From Methanosarcina sp. UBA289 (GTDB lineage: Archaea; Halobacteriota; Methanosarcinia; Methanosarcinales; Methanosarcinaceae), in contig DAKJ01000013.1 in NCBI GenBank assembly GCA_002496565.1, forward strand, positions 1 through 30,501: 30,501 nucleotides of DNA, written 5' to 3'. Both the position numbers and the translations under genes were made by a program. This document shows, piece after piece, positions 1 through 9,028 of the stretch. Below the pieces are notes generated by a model. It did not search any database. It saw nothing but the letters and a program-made list of their open reading frames with translations, and was not told the origin of the DNA. Positions within the stretch are counted from its first letter, which is position 1; each line of letters begins with the position of its first letter.

Positions 1-115
1 GAAAGTGGAAAACTCATTATCATTTGCAAAGAAATGGATGGAAACATTCAATCCACAAATAAAAAGTGAAATTTGTTGAGTCAGGAACTATAGTAACTTT
101 AAAAAATCTGGTGCT
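1..115 (+). pseudogene. Possible histidine-kinase C-terminal remnant
   Basis: One frame reads GKLIIICKEMDGNIQ and stops at about 69. A second frame then reads VESGTIVTL. These look like two strands of an HATPase_c domain: the strand before the D-box and the last strand of the fold. The segment between them is missing. There is no start in the window because the left part lies outside it. This is a weak resemblance only; it could be chance. Confidence 0.2.
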
Positions 116-161
116 CATTATATGCAGTTATTATTATATTAGATCTACATAATAGATATTA

Positions 162-341
162 ATGGGGAAACGAGGAGCAAAACCAAAGTTTACTGATATT
201 TCTTGTCCTAATCAAGATTGGGTGGTCCACCAACAATCAGTTGGTATTTTCCATAGTATTCACACATTAGCATCCCGCTCTCATTTTTTGCTTTATGCAC
301 ACTCAATTTCCGGTACACAGGTAAGCTTAGAAAACAGATGA
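162..341 (+). pseudogene. Truncated IS transposase N-terminus (IS1-like zinc-ribbon start)
   Basis: A 59-codon ORF opens with MGKRGAKPKFTDISCPN. That resembles the N-terminus of methanogen insertion-sequence transposases, which begin with a basic stretch and a Cys-Pro-Asn zinc-ribbon half. The second cysteine pair and the whole catalytic part are absent, and the rest of the ORF does not look like a folded domain. The family assignment rests on recall of the N-terminal signature, so it is tentative. It sits in a cluster of transposase debris with the IS5-like remnant downstream. Confidence 0.35.
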
Positions 342-519
342 AACTAAGCAAAAAACACTCAAAGACAAAATATCAACCAGCTACTAATGCACCACCAGAA
401 ATCCTTTAAATTTCTTTTTTATCCAAAAATATATAAAAATAACCTTTTTAAAATTGTTCCTTATTTTTTGTCCCCACAAAAAACGAGTAGCAATTGCTAT
501 TGTCATCAAATAGGTCTAT

Positions 520-1076
520 TAGATTTATCGATCTTAGTCTTAAAACTGTTCCAGTCTGAAAGATTGAACCTTTACTCCTGCGAATACTCTAAACGTGTTT
601 ATACTCAACATCAGCTTCCTGCTCTTGTTTTTTGTTGAAGGAGTATATAAGTACAGGCTATCATGATTTGTAGAACTTATTGGTCTCATGAGCAACATAA
701 AGGAAAAACTTGACATTGATAAGATTTCTCATTACACTACTCTTCAAAAGTTTGTATCCAAAATTTCCTCCTCATTTTTTAACCTAATTTATCAAGAGTC
801 CTAAAGTTGTTTTATTCACATGGAGAAGATGCTTCTATCATAGCAATCGATGTAATCGGGTTTACGAGTTCATACGCAAGTCATTATTATTCTAGAAGAA
901 CAGGGAAACTCCTAAGGAGCTTCCTGAAAACTTCAATATCAATAGATACAGATTCAATAGATACAGATAAAAATGTAATATTAGGATGGGGAATCAGTCA
1001 AAAAACAGATCATGATGTCAAGCATGCAAAGACTCTGATAAGACAATCAAACAACACAATCTTGACTGAAAATTAA
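520..1076 (+). pseudogene. Frameshifted, truncated IS5-like DDE transposase
   Basis: Pieces of one transposase are spread over several frames. They are a YTQHQL segment near 600, a KEYISTGYHDL segment near 640, then LDIDKISHYTTLQKF followed by SSSFFNLI (about 709-800). Last comes a continuous piece from 807 with the first catalytic region AIDVIGFTSSYASHYYS and KTDHDVKHAKTLIRQ. This order matches IS5-family transposases common in Methanosarcina, where AIDxxGFTSS carries the first Asp of the DDE triad. At least three frame changes or stops are needed to join the pieces, and everything after the second third of the protein, including the later catalytic residues, is gone. No inverted repeats were found. 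The copy cannot be active. Confidence 0.7.
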
Positions 1077-1108
1077 TTACTTAGAATATTCACAATAGAG
1101 AGAAGACG

Positions 1109-1333
1109 CTTTTCTCACAGAACATTAAGGAAGCCGTTTTTATCATTACGAAATCTTCATTTGCGAAGGAAGCAATTGGAATCATTAACAAGCTCGGAAT
1201 TGAAGCTATTTTTTGGTCAAGCTCTTTTCAAAAAAGGTTGCCCAAAATAAGAGTTGAGAAGATACAGAAGTTTGAAGGGCAGATCCTGGAGAACATCGTG
1301 GAATTAAAGGGACTACTCAATAAAGATAGGTGA
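1109..1333 (+). pseudogene. C-terminal fragment of an unrecognised protein
   Basis: An open frame without a usable start codon runs to a TGA at 1331-1333. It contains LFSQNIKEAVFIITKSSF and a charged C-terminal helix QKFEGQILENIVELKGLL. Alternating hydrophobic strands and an amphipathic end make it look like the tail of a real alpha/beta protein, cut off on the left by the IS5-like debris. I do not recognise the family. It may be the 3' part of a gene disrupted by transposition. Confidence 0.35.
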
Positions 1334-1448
1334 ACGTTCAAAATTAGTTCCGTAAATGTAGTTCAGAAATAATACTTCAAAAATATTAAAGTTTCAAAGT
1401 TATTTGCTAAAAACAAGATTCAAGATAAAAAAGCATTAAGAAGTAGAT

Positions 1449-1530
1449 GGTAGGGTATTGAGTCCCTATTCTCAAGTCCCTACCTGCGATCCAACCCAAA
1501 GATTAAGAGGAAACCCTATGACTCTTAATC
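1449..1530. other. Two adjacent stem-loops
   Basis: The first stem-loop (1449-1484) pairs GGTAGGG with CCCTACC and, after a 2x2 internal loop, TTGAG with CTCAA around an 8-nt loop. The second (1501-1530) pairs GATTAAGAG with CTCTTAATC perfectly around a 12-nt loop. Only 16 nt separate them. No coding frame covers them. They may belong to a small RNA, an element end or a bidirectional terminator; the sequence does not decide. Confidence 0.5.
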
Positions 1531-1713
1531 TGTACCCCTATAATGACGTGGAGATATATATCATAACCGATGCGAAAGATTGCTTCTGATTTCAAACTTA
1601 TATATAATGATATAATTATAATAGGTTGAAAAATTAAATTATATTGAAAATAACAAAATTATAAAAAACAAAAATGCTATAAAATTGCATAATTAGATTG
1701 AAATTTTATGTAT

Positions 1714-1768
1714 CAAACAATTTTTTGTTTAAATACAATTTTTGGTATAATTAATTTAAAATAATTTA
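1714..1768 (+). promoter_or_regulatory. Promoter block of small RNA copy A
   Basis: These 55 bp match 5304-5358 with a single visible mismatch, while flanking DNA has diverged. The block holds TTTAAATA at about 1728-1735 and a second TATA-like run TTTAAAATAATTTA ending at 1768. Strong conservation confined to an AT-rich stretch just ahead of a structured transcript suggests a promoter under constraint. The direction (rightward) follows from the position of the conserved RNA structure. Confidence 0.6.
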
Positions 1769-1794
1769 GGCTATTAATATAGTACAAATATTAG

Positions 1795-1970
1795 TATAGT
1801 ACAAAGTTGAGAAGTCGGAGGAGAAGGGAAACAAAAATCTACCACATAGAAAATCACCTGGAGATAACTGATCTCTCTTCAAGCAAGCATGCCTAGGGCA
1901 ACATAACTTAGAAGAGGATTGTATTGGGGATACAGTGAATGGATCAAGCATCTTCAGGTTCCTGATTATA
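1795..1970 (+). ncRNA. Candidate structured small RNA, copy A
   Basis: Homologous to the segment at about 5372-5565 by shared order of short blocks: GTTGAG, AATCTAC, GGAG, TGATCTC and TGTATTGGGG. The central stem pairs CTCTTC+AAG (1875-1883) with CTT, a bulged A, and GAAGAG (1907-1916). In copy B the equivalent stem has a different sequence but still pairs. A second hairpin TGTAT/ATACA (1920-1934) carries a G-rich loop present in both copies. Preserved pairing with changed bases argues for an RNA whose structure is selected. No ORF is shared by the copies. Ends are approximate, set by the promoter and the last conserved block. I do not recognise an Rfam family. Confidence 0.65.
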
Positions 1971-2034
1971 CCATATTTTACTGTTTTAACGGTATTTATA
2001 TTCTTGTAAATGTTCTCCTGTTATCCCTATTGGT

Positions 2035-2082
2035 ATTTTTGTTGACATTTTTGTTGACATTTTTGTTGACATTTTTGTTGAC
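2035..2082. repeat. Four tandem copies of a 12-bp unit
   Basis: ATTTTTGTTGAC is repeated four times exactly, between small RNA copy A and the kinase gene. The unit length is a multiple of three, so on the minus strand it reads as MSTK repeats in a 90-codon ORF, but nothing else supports that ORF as a gene. It is probably slippage-generated and could vary in copy number between strains. Confidence 0.85.
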
Positions 2083-2312
2083 ACCACTTTAAATGCTAAG
2101 TTTAGCAATCCTTCAATACTTTTTGAAGCTATGATTAATCTTAATACTTTTTTTAATAGTGAATACTTTATACAAAGACAAATTACAATTTTGTGAGTCT
2201 TTGAGTCTTTGATAGATTGCCTGCAGGAGAAGTCTGGAATTATTCTAATGGAAAACATGATTAAATAGCTTAATAATTAAAAATAGTTCTTTATGGTTGT
2301 AGAAGGTGTGGT

Positions 2313-5114
2313 ATGGAAAAAAGCTTGAGAGATTCTGGCATTGACGTTATTGGAAATGTGCCCTGGGGGACGCATTTCTGCCAGTTTTACCAGACAAAAG
2401 AAGATTTGATAGAGATACTTATTCCTTATTTTAGAGCCGGTCTGGAAAATAATGAACTATGTATCTGGATTACTACAGAATCTCTAAATGTGGAAGAGGC
2501 AAAAAGAGCCCTGAGAATGGCTATTTTTGATTTTGATGCTTATCTGAGAAAAGCACAAATTGAAATTATTTCATATGCGGACTTAGGTTTAAAAAATGAG
2601 GTTTTCAATTCACAAAAAATCTTAGATTACTGGACTGGAAAACTCAGTCAAGCTCTTACCAGTGGGTATGAAGGTTTGAGATTATCTGAAGATACTTTCT
2701 GGCTGAGAAAAAACATCTGGAAAGATTTTATTGATTACGAAAAAGAAATGATTCAGGTTACGGGCAGCTATCAAATAATAGCCCTCTGCACCTATTCCCT
2801 CAACGAGAACAATCCAACCAAAATTTTAGATATCGCCGCAAATCATCAATTCACTCTCATTAAAGAAGAAGGGAAATGGAAGCAAATTGAAAATTCACAG
2901 CACAAGCTGATGGAAACTACCCTAAAGAAAAACGAGCAACATCTTAACGATATATTAAGTAACATTCATGGGATTCTTGAGCTGGATAAGAGCTGGCGCA
3001 TTACATACATCAATGAAAATGCCGCACATAATATTGGTTTTGAGCCTGAAAAACTGATAGGGGAATGCGTGTGGGAAAAATTCCCTTACAGAGTAGGGAG
3101 CAAATTAGAGACAATGTTCATAGAGGTTATGAAAACTCGCCTTCCAGCTCATATCGAGATAAAGAGCTTAATCCGGGATCAATGGTTTGATATAGGTGTC
3201 TATCCGTCTTCAGCAGGAATTCTAGTTTTATTGAAGGATATTACAGAGAATAAGCAGGCAGAACAGAATCTGCGAGAAAGTGAAACGAGTCTGCACAAGT
3301 TGTATGAATCGGGAATGATAGGAGTGTTTTACTATGCCCTTGACGGCTCGATCACCGACGCTAATGACATATTTTTAGAAATGTTCGGCTACACGCGTGA
3401 AGACTTGAAGGCTGGAGAAATTAACTGGAGTCGAATAACTCCCCAGATATACCACGCTCAAGATAAGCGCGGCATAAAGGAACTGAAAGCAACCGGCATG
3501 AAGAAGCCCTGTGAGAGAGAGTACATCCGCAAGGACGGATCATACATACCTATTATTATCGGAGCGGCTAAGATCGATGAAGAGAAAGGTATAGCCTTTG
3601 TTCTCGACATCACTGAGCGCAAAGAAGTGGAAAAAGCTCTTAAAGAAGCGTATCAGGGTTTAGAAGAAAAGATTAAAGAGCGTACAGCCGAACTTGAAGA
3701 GGCTTATAATTCACTGAAGGAAAGCGAGGAAAGCCTTTCTGAAGCTCAAAGGATGGCACATATCGGAAATTGGGACTGGAACCTTGTAACCGGTGAGGTA
3801 CATTGGTCTGAGGAGTTATATAGAATTTTTGGACGTAATCCTCAAGAATCAGGCGCAACTTACGATGAACTTTTAAATTATATACATCCCAAGGATCGGG
3901 AGTATGTAGATAATGTTATTAAGAAAAGACTGGAAGGAGGACGCCGTGGAGTTGATTACCGTATAATTACAGCCAGTGGAGGAGAACACACAGTCCATGC
4001 AGAGAGCGCGATCATTTTTAATTTGAATAAGATCCCTATTCGGGTAAAGGGAATAGTTCAAGATATTACCGAGCGTAAAGAAGCCGAAGAAAAGATTCAG
4101 AGCTTGGCAAATATCGTGGAATCATCAAATGATGCTATTATAACTGAGTCTCTTGATGGTATTATTACAAGCTGGAATAAAGGAGCAGAGCAGGTTTATG
4201 GCTATTTAGCAGAGGAAATCCTTGGAAAGCAGATATCCATACTGGAACCAGGGATATTATTCGAAGAGACAAAAAGATTAGCTGACCTGGTTAAGCAGGG
4301 AGAAAAAATCCAGCAATATGAGACTTTACGATTAAAAAAGGATTGTACAATAATAAATGTTTCCATAACTCTTTCTCCGGTTTTTAATGTCGCTGGAAAG
4401 CTGACTGCTATCTCGGTAATCTATAGAGATATAACCAAAAGAAAAAAAGTCGAAAATGCCCTTGCAAGTATCGGAATTGCACGCCAGAAGGAGATTCATC
4501 ACAGAATAAAGAATAACCTGCAGGTAATCTCTTCACTTCTTGATCTTCAGGCAGATAAATTTGATGACCCAGAAGTTATTGAGGCTTTCAGGGAAAGTCA
4601 AAATAGGGTTATATCTATGGCTCTTATTCACGAAGAGCTTTATAAAGGAGAAGAGACCGATACCCTGGACTTTTCTACATACATTAGAGAACTATCCGAA
4701 AACCTTTTTCAGACTTACAGGCTTGGAAACGCAAATACCAGCTTGAAGATTGACCTGGAAGAAAATATTTTCTTTGATATGGATGTATCTGTCCCTTTAG
4801 GGATGATTGTTAACGAACTTCTCTCCAATTCCTTCAAATATGCCTTTCAAGGAAGAAAACGAGGAGAAATTCAAATTAAACTCTACAGGCAAGAAAATAC
4901 AGGATGTGGAAATACAGAATATGTCCTGATAGTTTCAGACGATGGAGTTGGCATTCCAGAAAAAATGGATATAGAAAATCCAGATACCCTAGGTCTTCAG
5001 CTTGTAAATGCACTCGTGGATCAACTTGATGGTACAATAGAAATAAAAAGGGATAAGGGAACGGAGTTTATCATAAAACTTCAAACAAACAAAAAGTTTA
5101 GAAATAAACGTTAA
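2313..5114 (+). CDS. MEDS-PAS hybrid sensor histidine kinase
   Basis: A 933-residue cytoplasmic signalling protein with no membrane segment. An N-terminal MEDS domain (methanogen/methylotroph DcmR sensory domain, about 10-190, with GTHFCQFYQ near the start) is followed by four PAS domains at roughly 205-312, 322-432, 475-590 and 596-715. A charged coiled coil lies between the second and third. The kinase core is of the HisKA_2 type: KEIHHRIKNNLQVISSLLDL places the phospho-acceptor at H729/H730. An HATPase_c domain follows, with an N-box around 832-845 and a DDGVGIP G-box near 876. No receiver or output domain is present, so it should pass phosphate to a separate regulator, which is not in this window. 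The start has AAGGTG about 10 nt upstream. The gene lies between two copies of a candidate small RNA transcribed in the same direction. The ligand is unknown; MEDS domains are linked to C1-compound sensing. Confidence 0.92.
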   Translation: MEKSLRDSGIDVIGNVPWGTHFCQFYQTKEDLIEILIPYFRAGLENNELCIWITTESLNVEEAKRALRMAIFDFDAYLRKAQIEIISYADLGLKNEVFNSQKILDYWTGKLSQALTSGYEGLRLSEDTFWLRKNIWKDFIDYEKEMIQVTGSYQIIALCTYSLNENNPTKILDIAANHQFTLIKEEGKWKQIENSQHKLMETTLKKNEQHLNDILSNIHGILELDKSWRITYINENAAHNIGFEPEKLIGECVWEKFPYRVGSKLETMFIEVMKTRLPAHIEIKSLIRDQWFDIGVYPSSAGILVLLKDITENKQAEQNLRESETSLHKLYESGMIGVFYYALDGSITDANDIFLEMFGYTREDLKAGEINWSRITPQIYHAQDKRGIKELKATGMKKPCEREYIRKDGSYIPIIIGAAKIDEEKGIAFVLDITERKEVEKALKEAYQGLEEKIKERTAELEEAYNSLKESEESLSEAQRMAHIGNWDWNLVTGEVHWSEELYRIFGRNPQESGATYDELLNYIHPKDREYVDNVIKKRLEGGRRGVDYRIITASGGEHTVHAESAIIFNLNKIPIRVKGIVQDITERKEAEEKIQSLANIVESSNDAIITESLDGIITSWNKGAEQVYGYLAEEILGKQISILEPGILFEETKRLADLVKQGEKIQQYETLRLKKDCTIINVSITLSPVFNVAGKLTAISVIYRDITKRKKVENALASIGIARQKEIHHRIKNNLQVISSLLDLQADKFDDPEVIEAFRESQNRVISMALIHEELYKGEETDTLDFSTYIRELSENLFQTYRLGNANTSLKIDLEENIFFDMDVSVPLGMIVNELLSNSFKYAFQGRKRGEIQIKLYRQENTGCGNTEYVLIVSDDGVGIPEKMDIENPDTLGLQLVNALVDQLDGTIEIKRDKGTEFIIKLQTNKKFRNKR

Positions 5115-5303
5115 TTTTTGTACTTAATTTGAAAACTAAATCTATATTTGACTTACTGTTGTCAACCGATCTTTTTGACTTCTGGTAGAAAAATAATCAA
5201 AGAAAGACTTTAAACCAGCGATCAATCCCTAACTTATTGCAAGATTTACAAAAAGATAAGGAAAGATTGAATTATAAAATTATTAGTTTGAAATTTTTTA
5301 CGT

Positions 5304-5358
5304 CAAACAATTTTTTGCTTAAATACAATTTTTGGTATAATTAATTTAAAATAATTTA
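5304..5358 (+). promoter_or_regulatory. Promoter block of small RNA copy B
   Basis: Near-identical to 1714-1768 (one visible mismatch, the C in TTTGCTTAAATA). It contains the same two TATA-like runs and is followed by the second copy of the structured RNA. The conserved block ends sharply at both copies. Confidence 0.6.
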
Positions 5359-5371
5359 CGTTATTAGTAGA

Positions 5372-5565
5372 TATTGGAGTTGAGGAGTAGAGCTGGGGTA
5401 TCATCAAAGTAAAAGAATCTACGAAACAAAAGAATCTCCCGGAGGACGTTGATCTCCTTCGAATTAATATGTTTGGGAAGCATAAAATTCGAAGAAACTG
5501 TATTGGGGAATACAGTAAGCGGATACAGCGCCTCTGGGCTTCTTACTATGCAACTCTTTTTTGCA
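5372..5565 (+). ncRNA. Candidate structured small RNA, copy B
   Basis: Second copy of the RNA at about 1795-1970. Its central stem is a perfect 9-bp pairing, CTTCGAATT (5457-5465) with AATTCGAAG (5486-5494), replacing the different stem of copy A. It is followed by an 8-bp hairpin ACTGTATT-GGGG-AATACAGT (5497-5516) with the shared G-rich loop. GGAG and CTCC just before the central stem can also pair. A T-rich stretch at 5556-5562 could end the transcript. It lies between the kinase stop at 5114 and the convergent exonuclease gene. Confidence 0.65.
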
Positions 5566-5722
5566 ACTTTTATTGACTCCTTATTGATCTCTTATTTAAC
5601 AGCTCTTATTTAACTCTTTTAAACCATCTTTATGAAACATTTTTGTGAACCGTTATTGATTAGTATTAGTTACTGTACAAAAATATTTAATATAAGTAAC
5701 TAAAAATCAATTCAAACCTTAC

Positions 5723-6499
5723 TTAAAACTCAAGCTCAAGCCCTACAGGACAGTGATCCGAGCCCATGATATCAGGATAAATCGGAGAAGATTTTACATT
5801 ATCTCTCAGGTTTTCACTTACGAAAAAGTAGTCAATACGCCAGCCGACATTTCTTTTACGTGCACCTGTTCTCATTGACCACCAGGAATAGTTTCCGCCT
5901 TCAGGATTGAATATACGGAAGGTATCAAGATAGCCGGCTGCGAGGAAGTTATCTATCCAGGCCCGCTCTTCAGGGAGAAAACCGGATATCATTTCGTTTT
6001 GTTTGGGACGAGCAAGGTCGATTTCCTTATGGGCTGTATTTACATCCCCGCAAATAACAAGTTTCTTTCCTTCGGCTTTGAGGGCACTTGCATAGTCTAA
6101 AAAAGCATAATAAAAGTCCATCTTGTATTCTAAGCGTTCCGGAGAGGCTTTGCCGTTAGGGAAATAAATATTCATTAAGGTAAAGTCCTCAAAATCGGCC
6201 CGCAAAAAGCGGCCTTCCCTGTCAAATCTTTCGATTCCCATTCCGGTTTCGATATTCAGGGGTTTTTTCTTTGAGAAAATTCCGACCCCACTGTAACCGC
6301 TCTGTTCTGCTGAGACAAAGTAATTGTAGTAGCCCGGAATATTCTTTGCTTCTCTCGGAAGTTTATCAGGAGAAACTTTAGTTTCCTGAATACAGACAAT
6401 ATCAAATTTCTTTTCCAGCAAAAGCTCAAGAAAATCTTTTTTTATTGCAGCCCGAAGGCCATTTACATTCCAAGAAATGAGGTTGTAACGATTAGACAT
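5723..6499 (-). CDS. xthA: Exodeoxyribonuclease III / AP endonuclease
   Basis: A 258-residue ExoIII-type EEP-fold nuclease that incises DNA at abasic sites and trims 3' ends in base excision repair. Family motifs run in order: ISWNVNGLRA at the N-terminus, CIQETK with the metal-binding Glu39, GDVNTAH near 150 with the catalytic Asp/Asn pair, a WWSMR segment, and the C-terminal GSDHCPV with the catalytic His. Length is normal and nothing is truncated. It is a single-gene unit transcribed towards small RNA copy B. The start ATG at 6499 gives the standard N-terminus. The functional call is secure; the gene is variously named xthA or exoA. Confidence 0.95.
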   Translation of the reverse strand: MSNRYNLISWNVNGLRAAIKKDFLELLLEKKFDIVCIQETKVSPDKLPREAKNIPGYYNYFVSAEQSGYSGVGIFSKKKPLNIETGMGIERFDREGRFLRADFEDFTLMNIYFPNGKASPERLEYKMDFYYAFLDYASALKAEGKKLVICGDVNTAHKEIDLARPKQNEMISGFLPEERAWIDNFLAAGYLDTFRIFNPEGGNYSWWSMRTGARKRNVGWRIDYFFVSENLRDNVKSSPIYPDIMGSDHCPVGLELEF

Positions 6500-6798
6500 T
6501 TTTTTCTATCCCTATTGTTGGTTCAGAATTTGATTTACATCATCGAAAAGCTCAGAAAAACAAAAAATTAATTGAAACTAAGATTGGATAATGTTGAGCA
6601 GATTGAACTGAAAAATAATTCAAAGTCTTAGTAGATAAATGCTCCTCATTTAGCCAGCAAATCCTCGTTAAGTTGCCAAACGAGAATAAAATGAAAAAAT
6701 AGAATAATACTTCAGATAATTATTCAGAAAAATTACTTAGACACAGGTTGACCTTCCTTTAATAACAGAGAAGGTTTAAGCCAGAACAGCAGGGAAAC

Positions 6799-7473
6799 CT
6801 ATGAATTTGATAAAAATCGCCTGTATATGCTTACAATTGCGTTCGTTCTGGGAGTCCTTACCAGTGGAGGCAAAGATGAGATACCTGCAGTCTCAACAGA
6901 GCTTGAAAATGAAATCGTAAACTTTAATGTCAGCGGAATAGCTGGGAACGGTGCAACCTGAAGAAAAAAATGAGATATTCGAACCTGCTGTTTCGAAGCC
7001 TGCACTAGCTCCCTTCATTCTGGAAAAAGGTGAGAGTAAGCTGGCAGGCGAAAGAAAGAACATTGAAAGCAAAAGTAAAAGCTACAGTCAGACTCATTGA
7101 AGCCTAGGGAAAAGAATTATTTCCTTCATTTCTGGAAAAGGAGTCTCCCTGGTACCAGGATAGTTTCTGTATTTTTGTCTGGACCGAAAATGGGGTCCAA
7201 ATAGTCTGTCCTTCAAACCGAAGCTGTGAAGGCAAAGATATGAAAGGACTTATAGATGCCGACGGCAAGCCCATTGGAGAACTCTTTATCGAAACAGCCC
7301 TTAGCGAAAAAGGAGAGGGCTGGATAGAATATAACTGGCAGGAGAGAAATAATTCCGAGAAATTCCGCAAGTGCACCTTCGTCAAAAAGGCTTCTTACGG
7401 AGGAGAAACTTACATTGTAGGAGCCGATCTTTACCTGGGGAATTACATAGTTTGCAGGAATCTTGAAGAGTAA
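6799..7473 (+). pseudogene. Degraded cache-domain secreted or sensor protein
   Basis: An N-terminal signal-like start MNLIKIACIC shifts frame into LTIAFVLGVLTSGG, which is typical of a secreted or membrane-anchored protein. A further shift leads to the cache-type domain. That domain, in one frame from about 7060, reads ATVRLIEA, an in-frame TAG (7105-7107), GKELFPSFLEKESPWYQ, then DGKPIGELFIETA, KGEGWIEYNW and ends in GADLYLGNYIVCR. The order and spacing match small cache (ligand-binding) domains. At least two frameshifts plus the TAG break it. The TAG alone could be read as pyrrolysine in Methanosarcina, but the frameshifts make loss of function likely. Confidence 0.65.
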
Positions 7474-7820
7474 ATACACTGGAGAACCCGGAAAGCTTCA
7501 AACCGCCGAACTCCTGAACCCTCTGAGTCTCGATAAAGACATTGACCTTAACTGCACATTGCCCATTCCATTGTAGAACCAGGGAAGAATGCTGCACCCA
7601 TGTGATGACAAATTCTGAAATTCATTATATCCTTGATGGACAGGGCCTGCTTTATATTGATGGAATTCCGGTCGATATATATCCTGACCAGCTCATATAC
7701 ATCCCTGCGGGTTCGGTACAGGCTACATATAATACAGCGGATACAGATCTCAAATTTCTGATTATGAACCAGCCTGCAAGGCCAGAAAACAGCACAGAGA
7801 TACTTGAAGTAAAGAAATAA
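7463..7820 (+). pseudogene. Frameshifted cupin-domain protein
   Basis: The pieces read GEPGKLQTAELLNPLSLDKD, then HSIVEPGKNAAP in another frame, then HVMTNSEIHYILDGQGLLYI and IYPDQLIYIPAGSVQATYN. This is a single small cupin: the EPG turn, a His/Glu metal-binding strand and the PAGxxH-like second motif, here with Q replacing the usual His. Two frame changes are needed (about 7555-7595). No start codon is present because the reading frame meets the end of the cache pseudogene, suggesting a deletion joined two genes. It is very unlikely to make a complete protein. Confidence 0.65.
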
Positions 7821-7932
7821 GATTGGACTAAGAAAGGAAATAGACACGAAAATAAGATAAATTACTGAATGAGTCAGGATTATAGACTCAGACACAAAAC
7901 ATTAATTCAATGCAAGTTATTCTTCAATTCCG

Positions 7933-8964
7933 ATGTACAGAGTAATCCGAATCCCTCCCGAGAAAGGAGAAGAGATCAGGGAAAAGGCAGTTGCCGGAAG
8001 ATTTCTGGATACTACAAGAAAGATAAGAAAACTTCAGACTGCAGGAGGCTCTTTTCTTGAAATTCCTGTCACAGAGGTTGCAGGAGAAAAAGTTGAAAGC
8101 TTCCCGGTAACCGAACAGAAAAATCCTGAATTTCTGGGAAAAAACTGGTCTCTAAAAGAATACCTCAAAGATTTTCTTTCCGAAGCCGAACTCGCATGCG
8201 TCCCTTCAGGCTGGCAGGTCCTGGGAGAGATAATAATAGTTAGCATCCCAGAAGCTCTGGAAGGTAAGAAAATGAGAATTGCTGAGGCTCTGCTCTTGAA
8301 GTACCCGAAGTGCAAAACTGTTGTAAGGGATTTTGGAATTGAGGGACAGTTCCGCCAGCCAAAAAGAGAACTACTTCTCGGTAGCGAAACCGAAACCATT
8401 CACAAAGAGCATGGCTGTTTTTTTAAGCAGGATGTAACAAAGGTGATGTATTCCAAAGGAAACCTTGAAGAAAGGAAGCGGATGAGCAGGTTAGGAGAAG
8501 GGGAAATCATAGTGGATATGTTTGCAGGAATAGGTTATTTCTCAATTCCTATGGCCGTGCATTCCAGGCCGAAAAAAATTACTGGGATAGAAATTAATCC
8601 TGAGTCTTTTGCCTATCTGAAAGAAAACATCAGGCTAAATAATATACAAGATATCTTTGTCCCGATTTGCGGAGACTGTTCAAAAGTTGTCCCTGAAGGA
8701 ACAGCCGACCGTGTGCTTATGGGATATGTGGGAACAACACATCACTATCTTGAGCCGGCTATAAAAGCCCTGAAAAAAAAAGGCGGAATTCTACACTATC
8801 ACGAAACAGTTCCGGAGAGTCTTGCCAGAACCAGACCTCAGGAAAGGATAAGAAAAGCTGCCTGCACGCTGGGAAAGAGGGTGGAGATTATGGAGATCCG
8901 CAGGATAAAAAAATACTCTCCCGGAGTCCTACATGTGGTTGTAGATGCGCGAATATTCGAATGA
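7933..8964 (+). CDS. taw2: tRNA(Phe) wyosine-pathway 3-amino-3-carboxypropyltransferase (Taw2-like)
   Basis: A 343-residue class I Rossmann enzyme of the Trm5/TYW2 group. The N-terminal third is the variable D1/D2-like region. The SAM-binding motif DMFAGIGYFSIPMA lies near 194-207, with the acidic residue after it in GIEINPES. Trm5 methyltransferases carry an N-L-P or D-P-P active-site motif; here the same place reads MGYVGTTHHYL and is followed by GGILHYHE, as in archaeal Taw2 and eukaryotic TYW2. Taw2 moves the 3-amino-3-carboxypropyl group of SAM onto the tricyclic base next to the anticodon of tRNA-Phe. No clear Shine-Dalgarno precedes the ATG, so the transcript may be leaderless. The distinction from Trm5 rests on the motif, not on experiment. 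Confidence 0.85.
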   Translation: MYRVIRIPPEKGEEIREKAVAGRFLDTTRKIRKLQTAGGSFLEIPVTEVAGEKVESFPVTEQKNPEFLGKNWSLKEYLKDFLSEAELACVPSGWQVLGEIIIVSIPEALEGKKMRIAEALLLKYPKCKTVVRDFGIEGQFRQPKRELLLGSETETIHKEHGCFFKQDVTKVMYSKGNLEERKRMSRLGEGEIIVDMFAGIGYFSIPMAVHSRPKKITGIEINPESFAYLKENIRLNNIQDIFVPICGDCSKVVPEGTADRVLMGYVGTTHHYLEPAIKALKKKGGILHYHETVPESLARTRPQERIRKAACTLGKRVEIMEIRRIKKYSPGVLHVVVDARIFE

Positions 8965-9028
8965 AAATTTGAAATTTCATTCTTTTCAGGTCCCAGACTC
9001 TTCCAGGCTACCATCCCTCAGTTAGCCT

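Noticed and set aside
1986..2258. Minus-strand 90-codon ORF containing MSTK repeats
   Set aside because: The repeats are explained by the 12-bp DNA array, there is no ribosome-binding site, and the frame overlaps AT-rich noncoding DNA before the kinase gene.
7548..7895. Minus-strand 115-codon ORF over the cupin remnant
   Set aside because: The cupin similarity is on the plus strand; the minus-strand product has no domain and no initiation signal.
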